Translations under genes and position numbers: made by a program | Shown here: positions 1 to 6,375 of the stretch, piece after piece | Numbering within the stretch: position 1 is the stretch's first letter | How the letters are laid out: every line of letters starts with the position of its first letter | Origin: Gallionellaceae bacterium | GTDB taxonomy: Bacteria > Pseudomonadota > Gammaproteobacteria > Burkholderiales > Gallionellaceae | NCBI GenBank assembly: GCA_030690855.1 | Contig: JAUYFR010000125.1 | Location: forward strand, 1-6,920 | Reading direction: 5' to 3' | DNA length: 6,920 nucleotides | The notes under the pieces: model-generated | The model's input: the letters and a program-made list of their open reading frames with translations, nothing else | What the model was told of the DNA's origin: nothing | The model's database searches: none

Positions 1-581
1 ATGAAATCACCCAATTAACGGTGCGCGCGAAAAATGCACAGGGCGAAATTGAAACGTATTTCTGCGAACCCATCGGCCACGTGCAAGTGCAGGGGGACTA
101 TGTCGAAAGCTGGCAGCCAATGGCGATGTCGCCTTTAGCGTTGCAACGCTCACGTGACATTGCTAAGAAGATCACTGATGACTTGGGTGGATTAGGGCTC
201 TTTGGTGTGGAGCTATTTGTGAAAGGTGACCAAGTGTGGTTTAGCGAAGTCAGCCCACGTCCGCACGATACCGGCATGGTGACGATGTGCAGCCAGCGAT
301 TCAATGAGTTCGAGCTACATGCGCGTGCGATTTTGGGCTTGCCTGTTGACACGACTTTGCTGGCAGCAGGGGCGAGTGCGGTGATGGAAGCGCAGGGCAT
401 TGCGTTTTCTGGAGTTGCCGAAGCAATGCGCGTGCCGCAGTCAGATGTGCGCTTATTCGGTAAACCAGAGTCCTTTATTAAGCGTCGTATGGGCGTGGCG
501 CTGGCAACTGGCAGCAATACCGACGAGGCGAGGGCGCGCGCTAAACTATCCGCCAGCAAAGTCATTCCGGTAAAGGTGTAA
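1..581 (+). CDS. purT: Formate-dependent phosphoribosylglycinamide formyltransferase (PurT), C-terminal part
   Basis: PurT uses ATP and formate to convert glycinamide ribonucleotide (GAR) to formyl-GAR, the folate-independent route for the third step of purine synthesis in the cytoplasm. The gene begins outside the window. The reading frame is open from base 3, and 192 residues of the C-terminal half are visible, about half of a family member of roughly 390 residues. The ATP-grasp metal ligands are present: Glu in GVELF (codon 210-212), Glu in [10 protein letters not shown] (codon 246-248), and the Asp seven residues later. They match Glu267, Glu279 and Asp286 of the E. coli enzyme. The substrate-binding LFGKPE motif and the following RR pair ([13 protein letters not shown]) are intact, matching Lys355 and Arg362/363. 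The GTG at 21 is internal, not a start, because homology continues upstream of it (EITQLTVRA). The stop TAA overlaps the next gene's ATG by one base. Confidence 0.95.
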   Translation, partial: EITQLTVRAKNAQGEIETYFCEPIGHVQVQGDYVESWQPMAMSPLALQRSRDIAKKITDDLGGLGLFGVELFVKGDQVWFSEVSPRPHDTGMVTMCSQRFNEFELHARAILGLPVDTTLLAAGASAVMEAQGIAFSGVAEAMRVPQSDVRLFGKPESFIKRRMGVALATGSNTDEARARAKLSASKVIPVKV

Positions 582-949
582 TGTTCGCAGGTCTGCATCA
601 CGCCACTTTTTTGAGCAGCGATCTGGCTCGGTCACGTGTGTTTTACGAAAACGTGCTGGGTTTAACGCCTGATCTCAAGCGCCCTAACATGAGCTTTGAT
701 GGGTTTTGGTACGACATCTCACCTAATCAGCAAATCCATTTGATGTTATTGCCGAATCCTGAGGCAGGGTTGCAGCGCCCCAGTCACGGTGGGCGAGATC
801 GCCATGTGGCACTTTTAGTTTCAGATTGGGGAAAGTTAATCGAGCGACTCACTGAGGGGGCGGTGCCTTACACCGTGAGCCAATCGGGACGGCAAGCTTT
901 ATTTTGCCGTGACCCCGATGGTAATGCTTTGGAATTTATTGCTGCTTAA
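581..949 (+). CDS. VOC-superfamily (glyoxalase/fosfomycin-resistance fold) protein
   Basis: A 122-residue protein of the vicinal oxygen chelate superfamily, which includes glyoxalase I, FosA-type thiol transferases and extradiol dioxygenases. Two beta-alpha-beta-beta-beta modules can be read: residues 1-58 (LHHATFLSSDLARSRVFYE, then QIHLMLLPNP) and 72-122 (DRHVALLV, then ALFCRDPDGNALEF). Candidate metal ligands at the usual places are His7, His53, His75 and Glu118. The C-terminal DPDGNALEF motif is typical of the superfamily. It is a single-domain cytoplasmic protein without signal peptide. The ATG overlaps the purT stop as TAATG, which points to translational coupling in one operon, though no link to purine synthesis is known to me. 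The substrate cannot be told from sequence; a metal-dependent lyase or thiol transferase is possible. Family assignment is firm, function is open. Confidence 0.9.
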   Translation: MFAGLHHATFLSSDLARSRVFYENVLGLTPDLKRPNMSFDGFWYDISPNQQIHLMLLPNPEAGLQRPSHGGRDRHVALLVSDWGKLIERLTEGAVPYTVSQSGRQALFCRDPDGNALEFIAA

Positions 950-1323
950 CTGCCACTGCTCAAACGAGTGGTATATGTCGCTTGGCAAGTTGCGTTGGCT
1001 GCATCCAAAATTTTAGCTGCTTCATCAATGCTTTCTTGTGGCACAGTGAACTCACCTTTTTTACGGGCTGGTTTTTGGTGCTGTGTTAAGTATTCTTCTT
1101 TAGCTTTTTCTGCAACCGCTTTGCATGCAGTTAAGTCAGCCATAATTTGTGTTTCAAATTTAGCTTTATCAGCGGCACGGGCTTGGGCTTTTGCGCGAGC
1201 TTGTTGCATTTCAATGCGGGATTGTTCAGCAAATTTTTGTTCTTGCTTGTTCAAGTAATCCAGATAAAACCATCCGCCTGCTGATAATACGATGAGCACT
1301 GCTGCCACTATTTTCTTAATCAC
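946..1323 (-). CDS. Small membrane-anchored protein with a charged helical domain, unknown function
   Basis: I do not recognise a named family in this 125-residue protein. It has Lys3-Lys4, then one hydrophobic stretch at about residues 5-24 without a convincing signal-peptidase site, so it is likely an N-terminal membrane anchor with the rest in the periplasm. Residues 25-60 are Gln/Ala/Lys/Arg/Glu-rich and should be helical, possibly coiled coil. The C-terminal part holds only two cysteines, Cys67 and Cys113, each inside a predicted helix and separated by a basic loop (KPARKKGEF). They could form a disulfide in the periplasm. The start is GTG, supported by an excellent Shine-Dalgarno sequence six bases upstream. 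It lies 49 bases downstream of queF on the same strand and may be cotranscribed. Its stop overlaps the stop of the convergent VOC gene. Confidence 0.8.
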   Translation of the reverse strand: MIKKIVAAVLIVLSAGGWFYLDYLNKQEQKFAEQSRIEMQQARAKAQARAADKAKFETQIMADLTACKAVAEKAKEEYLTQHQKPARKKGEFTVPQESIDEAAKILDAANATCQATYTTRLSSGS

Positions 1324-1329
1324 GACCTT

Positions 1330-1335
1330 CTCCTT
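1330..1335 (-). promoter_or_regulatory. Ribosome binding site fixing the GTG start of the membrane-anchored protein
   Basis: On the minus strand AAGGAG stands six bases before the GTG at 1323-1321. This is the strongest Shine-Dalgarno match in the window. It decides the start, as no ATG in frame could replace the GTG without removing the membrane anchor. Confidence 0.75.
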
Positions 1336-1372
1336 ATTTAAAATAACTCAATAAAAACAATATGTTATGTAA

Positions 1373-1792
1373 TTATCCTCGCGTATTTGACTGCCCGTGA
1401 AAGCGACTTAACTCTACGCGGGGTGCAGGTTGCCAGCCCGCTTTTTGATGTTCAGCAACAACATTGGTGAAGATGCCACCGCGCACATAAAATTTGGCGG
1501 TGAGGCGCATAAAACGTGGTTCGGTGGCCGCTATCAAATCATCCAAAATACGGTTAGTTACGTCTTCGTGAAAGTGACCTTCTTCGCGAAATGACCACAT
1601 ATAAAGCTTGAGACTTTTTAGCTCAACGCATTTCTCATCCGCGATGTAATCCAAAGTCAGTGTTGCAAAATCCGGCTGGCCTGTCTTCGGGCACAAGCAG
1701 GTGAACTCAGGAATTTCCATGTGAATATGGAAATCACGCGCTGGCTTGGGGTTAGGAAAAGTTTCGAATTGCTTTACAGGTTGCGTAGTCAT
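1373..1792 (-). CDS. queF: NADPH-dependent 7-cyano-7-deazaguanine (preQ0) reductase QueF, short type
   Basis: QueF reduces the nitrile of preQ0 to the amine of preQ1 with two NADPH, a cytoplasmic step toward queuosine in tRNA anticodons. The protein is 139 residues from ATG at 1792, the size of the unimodular YkvM-type enzyme rather than the long E. coli form. Diagnostic features are present: the catalytic cysteine Cys34 in [14 protein letters not shown], forming the thioimide; Asp41 seven residues later; the QueF signature [12 protein letters not shown] at 57-68; and His75-Glu76 in the GHFHED motif. Spacing from Cys34 to Asp41, His75 and Glu76 equals that of Cys55, Asp62, His96 and Glu97 in the B. 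subtilis enzyme. A second cysteine, Cys32, sits two residues before the catalytic one. The frame stays open to a TTG at 1798, but the ATG is the better start; neither has a clear Shine-Dalgarno. The gene diverges from smc and may be cotranscribed with the small gene downstream. Confidence 0.95.
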   Translation of the reverse strand: MTTQPVKQFETFPNPKPARDFHIHMEIPEFTCLCPKTGQPDFATLTLDYIADEKCVELKSLKLYMWSFREEGHFHEDVTNRILDDLIAATEPRFMRLTAKFYVRGGIFTNVVAEHQKAGWQPAPRVELSRFHGQSNTRG

Positions 1793-1822
1793 AATCAATT
1801 GATTTAAATGTCACTGTTGCGC

Positions 1823-1828
1823 ATTATA
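1823..1828 (-). promoter_or_regulatory. -10 element of the queF promoter
   Basis: The minus strand carries a perfect TATAAT here. Transcription would start near 1816, giving a leader of about 24 bases before the queF ATG. No good -35 hexamer lies 16-18 bases upstream, so the promoter may be weak or need an activator. A leader this short leaves no room for a preQ1 riboswitch. Confidence 0.55.
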
Positions 1829-1941
1829 TCCATGCACAGTGCCTAGTGCGCTAGCGAATTTTATCAATGAAGTGTTTAGCTTACGCCTGCCTCAAAACTC
1901 AAGAGGCCGAGTAATTGGCAAAGCGCGCTGTTGTCACCTTC

Positions 1942-1961
1942 ACTAGCTTAATACTAGCTTA
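1942..1961. repeat. Tandem 9-bp direct repeat in the queF-smc intergenic region
   Basis: ACTAGCTTA occurs at 1942-1950 and again at 1953-1961, a period of 11 bases, about one helical turn. It sits between the two divergent promoters, some 38 bases upstream of the proposed smc -35. Such spacing would suit a protein bound on one face of the DNA, but no known operator matches and chance is possible. The same 265-base intergenic region also holds a 5-bp inverted repeat (GCCTC/GAGGC at 1889-1893 and 1903-1907) without a T-tract. Confidence 0.35.
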
Positions 1962-1998
1962 GTTAGGAAAATTCTGGCCCTATTCGATTTGCAAGTGT

Positions 1999-2026
1999 TT
2001 GTGTCGCTAGCTCCTTGGGTTAGAAT
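1999..2026 (+). promoter_or_regulatory. Candidate smc promoter
   Basis: A TAGAAT -10 (2021-2026, five of six consensus bases) lies 16 bases after a poor -35, TTGTGT (1999-2004, three of six). Transcription would begin near 2033, about 25 bases before the smc TTG. No better pair is visible close to the gene. Weak expression would suit smc, but the call rests on the -10 alone. Confidence 0.35.
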
Positions 2027-2057
2027 ATTGCTCATTAACTCGCTTGCCTGAATCAAA

Positions 2058-5000
2058 TTGCGTTTATCCCACATTAAACTTGCCGGTTTTAAATCCTTTG
2101 TTGACCCTACGCACATTGCGCTGCCAGGGCAGCTCGTTGGCGTTGTAGGACCAAACGGCTGCGGAAAATCTAATGTCATCGATGCATTGCGCTGGGTTCT
2201 CGGCGAGTCACGCGCTTCAGCTTTGCGGGGCGAATCGATGCAAGACGTTATTTTTAATGGCTCTGGCAATCGTAAACCCGTCTCACGAGCCAGTGTGGAG
2301 CTGGTATTTGATAATTCCTTGGGAAAAGCGGCGGGGCAGTGGTCGAGTTACGCCGAGATTTCAATCAAACGCGTGCTGTTACGCGACGGCGACTCTAGCT
2401 ATCACATCAACAATCAGCATGTGCGCCGCAAAGACATCACCGATATTTTTCTTGGAACAGGCTTGGGCGCTCGCGCTTACGCGATCATTGAGCAGGGCAT
2501 GATTTCGCGCATTATTGAGGCGAAACCAGAAGAGTTGCGCGTGTTTTTGGAAGAGGCTGCGGGGGTTTCTAAATACCGCGACCGTCGCCGTGAGACTGAG
2601 TTACGTCTAGGTGATACCAAAGACAATCTATTACGCGTTAGCGATATTCTGCAAGAGCTCGATAAACAGTTAGGGCATCTAGGTGAACAAGCCGAGGTTG
2701 CCAAGACTTATCGCGAGCTAGAGGCTAAGCGTGAGATGACGCAACAGTTGTTGTGGCTGGTAAACAAACAAGAAGCAGAATCTCGTCGTGCGCGTTTGAA
2801 TCAGCAAGTCGAAAAAACAAAGAATGAGCTTGAAGCTGAAATTGCTAAATTGCGCGAGGTGGAAAGTAGCTTGGAGCAGGCTCGCACCGAACATTTTACT
2901 TTGGCGGATACTTTGCATGCGAAACAGGGTGATCTGTACGCCACCAATGCTGAAGTTTCTCGTTTAGAGCAACAAATCTCATTCTTGGTTGAGCAGCGTA
3001 ACCGCATGTCACAACAAATTGTGAATGGCGAGCGCCAAATTGAACAGCAGCGCACGCAATTGCAAGGCCTTCAATCACTTTTGGCCCATTGGCAACAGCA
3101 GCAGCAAGAAGCCGCTGTCCGCGTCGAAATTAGCGAAAACCACGCTGAAAATGAAGCGCAACAGTTGCCACGAGTTGAAGATGCGGCTCGTGCCGCGCAG
3201 GAAAAATATAATGCTGTACAACGTGAACAGATGCTTTCACAGCAGCAATTACAGCTAGCAGAGACCCAGCGTGGCCACATTCAAAGCAATTTGCAGCAAT
3301 TAGGTAGTCGTAAATCACGGCTATTATTAGAGCAAGACAATCTGCCTCAGCCTAACAATGAAGCCTTACAGCAGGCTCAAGAGCAGATTACTGAGTTGCA
3401 AATGGAATTCGAAGATCAGCAACAAATGCTGGCTCAGATGCAAGAGAAGCTTCCTGTGGCAGATGCTGAACGTCGAAACAAGCGGACTTCCGCGCAAGCG
3501 CTGGAGCGCCAGTTAAGTCAGGTCGAGGCTAGTTTGGCTGCACTTCAACAATTGCAATCTAAGTTGGATAACGACATCAATCTTCAGGCATGGCTGTCGA
3601 AACACCAATTAAATAGTGCGCCGCGCTTATGGCAATCCATCCGCATTGAGCAAGGTTGGGAAGATGCGCTGGAGGCGGTATTGCGTGAGCGCTTGAATGC
3701 GCTAGCGCTTAGTAAACTCGAAGATGCCGCAAGCTGGGCTGATGTTCCCCCAGCTAAACTGGCTGTGTATGCCGCCAATGGCAGCAGCTCAAGCACTTCG
3801 CAAACTGTTTCAAATCTCACGCCGTTATCGAAGTTTATTCGTTGCGATGACGCTCAAGCCGCCCCCGTAGTTGAGGATTGGTTGGCAGGAATTTTTGCGG
3901 CAACCGATCTTAATCAGGCACTTGTTCAGCGAAGTAGTCTGCCTCCTGGCGCATGGCTTGTTACCCCGCAGGGTCATTTGGTCGGCGCTCATAGTGTTTT
4001 GTTCCACGCACCGGATAGTCAATTGCATGGCGTCTTAGCTCGCCAAAGAGAAATCGAGAGTTTGCAGCAAGAATCACAGCTACAAGCAGAATTGCTAGAG
4101 CAGGGTAGGGTACAAGTCGCGCAAGCAGAAGAGGCGCACTTCACGATTGAAAGCAAAATTGGTCCATTACGTTCGGCAGGTAGTGATTTGCAGCAGCGTC
4201 AACATGCGATGCAAATGCAGATTTTAAAGCTCACTCAGGCCAATGAACGTAGCCATGAACGCCGTGCACAAATTGCCCAAGAGCTGCAAGAATTAGAAGA
4301 GCAGGTGAATGAAGCTCAACGCCAAACTGAGGAAATTGTTGAGCGCACTCTGATTTTGCGTGAAAACATGGCGACTCATCAAGATGAGGTTGAACAGGCA
4401 AGATTACATTCCTTCTCCCAAGATGGGGTGCTGCGCGAACAACGTGAACGTTCGCAGCATGCTCAACACGAGCTACAAGAGGCGCGTTTCTTTGCCAAGA
4501 CCTGTGTCGATAAAATTGGTGACCTTGATCACAACATTAAACAAAGCGTCACGACACTGACCCAATTAGAAGTGGCGCTTGCCCATACTCGCCATGAATT
4601 GGCGAACATGGCGGATGATGTTAATCAGCAGCAATTGCAAACAGCTTTGGCGCAACGCCAAGTGCATGAGCAAGCTTTGGCTGAAGCACGTAACGTGCTT
4701 GAAAACGCCACGCTAAACCTGAATAAGCTCGATCAAGAGCGTATGACGTGTGAGCAAAAATTGAATCCGCTGCGCGATAAAGTTACTGAAATAACCCTTA
4801 AAGAACAAGAGGCTAGGTTGCATTTTGAGCAATGGGCTGAGCAACTTCAGGGGGTTGATGAAGCGCCTTTATTTGCTCACTTAGAAGCTTCTCCTGCAAA
4901 ACCTGCTGCACTTCAGTTTGATTTAACTCGTTTTAGCGAAGCAATTACAGCCTTGGGGGCAGTTAATCTGGCTGCTTTAGAAGAGCTAGCAGCCTCTAGC

Positions 5001-5582
5001 GAGCGCAAGGCCTATTTGGACGCGCAAGCAAAAGACCTGAATGAAGCGATGGAAACGCTAGAAGGTGCCATTCGCCGTATCGATAGAGAGTCTCGTGACT
5101 TGCTGATGTCCACTTACGATGAGGTCAACAAACACCTCGCTGAGCTTTTTCCTGTACTGTTTGGCGGCGGTGAGGCGAGATTAGTGCTGACTGGTGAAGA
5201 AATTTTGGATAGCGGCGTTCAGGTAATGGCGCATCCACCAGGCAAGAAGAACTCATCTATTCATTTATTGTCCGGTGGAGAAAAAGCACTTACCGCGATT
5301 GCGCTGGTATTTTCATTGTTCCAACTTAATCCTGCGCCGTTTTGTTTATTGGATGAGGTGGATGCACCTTTAGACGATACCAATACAGAACGTTTATGCA
5401 ATCTCATTAAGAAGATGGCAGTGCATACGCAGTTCATCTTTATCAGCCACAACAAAATTACGATGGAGTTGGCGCAGCAATTAGTCGGCGTCACCATGCA
5501 GGAGCGCGGTGTTTCAAAAGTAGTCTCGGTTGATATAGAAGAGGCGTTACGGATGCGCGACGAAAGTGTGGTAGTAGCTTAG
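2058..5582 (+). CDS. smc: Chromosome segregation/condensation ATPase SMC
   Basis: SMC dimerises, binds ScpA-ScpB, and uses ATP to organise and separate sister chromosomes on the nucleoid. The protein is 1174 residues, full length for the family. In order: N-terminal head with Walker A GPNGCGKSN at 31-39 and Q-loop at Gln146; a coiled coil at about 168-505, rich in Gln and Glu; a hinge at about 510-658, opening near AWLSKHQL and followed by GVLARQREIESL, the beta/gamma-proteobacterial type; a returning coiled coil to about 1010; and the C-terminal head with signature LSGGEKAL (1071-1078), Walker B FCLLDEVDAPLDD (1095-1107, Asp1099 and catalytic Glu1100) and switch His1131 in FISHNK. No key residue is missing and no frame break is seen. 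The start is TTG, chosen because homologues begin with this same MRL-xx-IKLAGFKSFVDP stretch and no ATG lies in frame nearby. No Shine-Dalgarno precedes it, so translation is probably weak. An IS3 remnant follows the stop directly. Confidence 0.97.
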   Translation: MRLSHIKLAGFKSFVDPTHIALPGQLVGVVGPNGCGKSNVIDALRWVLGESRASALRGESMQDVIFNGSGNRKPVSRASVELVFDNSLGKAAGQWSSYAEISIKRVLLRDGDSSYHINNQHVRRKDITDIFLGTGLGARAYAIIEQGMISRIIEAKPEELRVFLEEAAGVSKYRDRRRETELRLGDTKDNLLRVSDILQELDKQLGHLGEQAEVAKTYRELEAKREMTQQLLWLVNKQEAESRRARLNQQVEKTKNELEAEIAKLREVESSLEQARTEHFTLADTLHAKQGDLYATNAEVSRLEQQISFLVEQRNRMSQQIVNGERQIEQQRTQLQGLQSLLAHWQQQQQEAAVRVEISENHAENEAQQLPRVEDAARAAQEKYNAVQREQMLSQQQLQLAETQRGHIQSNLQQLGSRKSRLLLEQDNLPQPNNEALQQAQEQITELQMEFEDQQQMLAQMQEKLPVADAERRNKRTSAQALERQLSQVEASLAALQQLQSKLDNDINLQAWLSKHQLNSAPRLWQSIRIEQGWEDALEAVLRERLNALALSKLEDAASWADVPPAKLAVYAANGSSSSTSQTVSNLTPLSKFIRCDDAQAAPVVEDWLAGIFAATDLNQALVQRSSLPPGAWLVTPQGHLVGAHSVLFHAPDSQLHGVLARQREIESLQQESQLQAELLEQGRVQVAQAEEAHFTIESKIGPLRSAGSDLQQRQHAMQMQILKLTQANERSHERRAQIAQELQELEEQVNEAQRQTEEIVERTLILRENMATHQDEVEQARLHSFSQDGVLREQRERSQHAQHELQEARFFAKTCVDKIGDLDHNIKQSVTTLTQLEVALAHTRHELANMADDVNQQQLQTALAQRQVHEQALAEARNVLENATLNLNKLDQERMTCEQKLNPLRDKVTEITLKEQEARLHFEQWAEQLQGVDEAPLFAHLEASPAKPAALQFDLTRFSEAITALGAVNLAALEELAASSERKAYLDAQAKDLNEAMETLEGAIRRIDRESRDLLMSTYDEVNKHLAELFPVLFGGGEARLVLTGEEILDSGVQVMAHPPGKKNSSIHLLSGGEKALTAIALVFSLFQLNPAPFCLLDEVDAPLDDTNTERLCNLIKKMAVHTQFIFISHNKITMELAQQLVGVTMQERGVSKVVSVDIEEALRMRDESVVVA

Positions 5583-5604
5583 TGCCTGGGGAAGTAATTA
5601 TTGA

Positions 5605-5786
5605 GACTTTTGGGGATTGCTCAAAAATGAACTGGAGCACCATCGGCGTTTCAAAACCCGCGCCGAGGCGATCGAGGCAATTACAGAATACATTGAAATA
5701 TTTTACAAACGACAACGCAAACAAGCCTAGGCTATCTATTGCTAGTCGCTTTTGAACGCCAGTTCTACGAAAAAAGACTGGCAGCA
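5605..5786 (+). pseudogene. Decayed IS3-family transposase (OrfB) C-terminus
   Basis: Two frames together spell the end of an IS3-family OrfB integrase. Bases 5605-5727 read DFWGLLKNELEHHRRF and then TRAEAIEAITEYIEIFYKRQ-RKQA, the usual tail of the DDE domain (family form ESFWGLLKNEL...EAIxxIxEYIExFYNRxRxQ). The DDE glutamate belongs to the E(S/T)FW motif; GAG at 5603-5605 may be its trace, in a frame one base off. A stop at 5728 interrupts that frame. The homology continues one frame over at 5727-5786 as LGYLLLVAFERQFYEKRLAA, matching the family ending LGYLSPxxFExxFYxxRLA. About 60 residues survive of roughly 280; the catalytic Asp residues, OrfA and a clear left end are absent. This second frame stays open to a TAG at 5826. 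It cannot make an active transposase. The assignment is by recognised motif pattern, not by a search. Confidence 0.8.
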
Positions 5787-5795
5787 TGTTCATTT

Positions 5796-5823
5796 TTGAC
5801 AACCTACCTCAATCTGGTATTAA
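5796..5823 (+). promoter_or_regulatory. Promoter with consensus -35 and extended -10, reading toward the winged-helix gene
   Basis: A perfect TTGACA (5796-5801) is followed after 16 bases by TATTAA (5818-5823, four of six), preceded by TGG, an extended -10. Transcription would start near 5830, about 65 bases before the next ATG. It lies at the right edge of the IS3 remnant, so it may descend from the element's end. A second possible -10, TACAAT at 5842-5847, has no good -35. Confidence 0.5.
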
Positions 5824-5849
5824 TTTAGCCTAATCCATTGGTACAATAC

Positions 5850-5880
5850 GCACAACGGCGAATTGTGCCGATTTTTTTTT
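5850..5880 (+). terminator. Hairpin plus T9 tract: Rho-independent terminator or leader attenuator
   Basis: GCACAA (5850-5855) pairs with TTGTGC (5863-5868) around a 7-base loop; alternatively CGGC (5856-5859) pairs with GCCG (5867-5870). Both forms end at the same 3' arm, followed by CGA or A and nine Ts (5872-5880). It could end smc transcripts. However, it also lies between the upstream promoter and the winged-helix gene, with only 15 bases from the T-run to that gene's ATG, so read-through or attenuation must occur if that promoter serves it. Confidence 0.6.
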
Positions 5881-5895
5881 GAGTACGGAAATCCT

Positions 5896-6156
5896 ATGCC
5901 TAGCAATCAAATACTGCAATATTTAAAAACTCATGGTGAGCGTCTTGATGCCGAGATTGTTACTGCGATTGGTTTGCCGCTTGCCAAAACTAGGCTTTTG
6001 CTAGCCGAACTGGTGGCAAAAGGCGAGGTAATAACATGCGATACGATCAAGTATGACAAGGGTAAAAAAATTGAGGGGATCAGTTGTCGCCTCTCTGGTT
6101 TTACTCCTAAAGCTAAACCAGGTGCGAAATCAAAAGTCCAATTAAAGCTGTCCTAA
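5896..6156 (+). CDS. Small winged-helix-like DNA-binding protein (hypothetical)
   Basis: An 86-residue basic protein that I cannot name. Residues 1-52 resemble a small winged helix: helix 1 (NQILQYLKTHGE), helix 2 (DAEIVTAIG), a recognition-type helix (PLAKTRLLLAELVAKGE) and a strand pair (VITCDTIKYDKGKKIEGISCRLSGF) with the pattern of a wing. The tail from about residue 66 is Lys/Pro/Ala-rich (KAKPGAKSKVQLKLS) and probably disordered. The two cysteines (Cys49 and Cys64 by my count) do not form a metal motif. Start: the frame is open to a TTG at 5863, but that would translate the T9 tract and sit in the hairpin, so ATG 5896 is chosen; GGAA at 5887-5890 is a weak ribosome site. A role as a transcription regulator or nucleic-acid-binding protein is inference. 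It stands alone, with an IS3 scar upstream and a non-coding stretch after it. Confidence 0.7.
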   Translation: MPSNQILQYLKTHGERLDAEIVTAIGLPLAKTRLLLAELVAKGEVITCDTIKYDKGKKIEGISCRLSGFTPKAKPGAKSKVQLKLS

Positions 6157-6205
6157 GTGTTCGTCTGGCGAAATAGCGCTACAGTCACCACTTAAGTTTT
6201 TAGAG

Positions 6206-6233
6206 AAAATAAAGCTCGATATTTCTATCGAGC
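6206..6233 (-). terminator. Perfect 8-bp hairpin with T-rich tail on the minus strand
   Basis: GCTCGATA (6214-6221) and TATCGAGC (6226-6233) form a perfect stem with a 4-base loop. Read on the minus strand the stem is followed by TTTATTTT, so it fits a terminator for the GlcG-like gene, whose stop is about 140 bases upstream of it. Read on the plus strand the tail is not T-rich. The rest of 6157-6375 holds no gene that I can support. Confidence 0.55.
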
Positions 6234-6375
6234 ATCTCTAACTCGACAAGTTCGATTCTGCGACTTCGGTAAACAGACGATTACTGGATCGAGAACAAAT
6301 ACCATGAACCATAAGAAGTTCTGGTAGCAATTTGGTCTATTTCAGTTTTTAGAATGCTGCGATTTGCAGAATCTG

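Noticed and set aside
951..973. Inverted repeat CCACT/AGTGG just after the VOC gene stop
   Set aside because: It has a 9-base loop, no T-run, and lies inside the opposing coding sequence, so it is not a convincing terminator.
1793..1860. preQ1 riboswitch upstream of queF
   Set aside because: The proposed leader is only about 24 bases and I find no preQ1 aptamer pattern on the minus strand.
3584..3820. Open frames antisense to or out of frame with smc, including this one in the hinge region
   Set aside because: All overlap an intact, well-conserved smc reading frame and show no domain or ribosome site.
5491..5802. 103-codon open frame on the minus strand after smc
   Set aside because: It is antisense to the smc end and the IS3 remnant, whose transposase match is on the plus strand. 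Its protein shows no recognisable domain.
5863..5895. TTG-initiated N-terminal extension of the winged-helix protein (MCRFFFEYGNP)
   Set aside because: It would start inside the hairpin and translate the T9 tract as phenylalanines. The ATG at 5896 fits the domain start better.
6190..6330. Possible decayed coding stretch on the minus strand (SSNRLFTEVAESN, then one frame over ELVELEMLDRNIELYFL)
   Set aside because: It looks protein-like but needs a frameshift, I recognise no family, and a plus-strand frame looks equally plausible. It is too short to support without a search.
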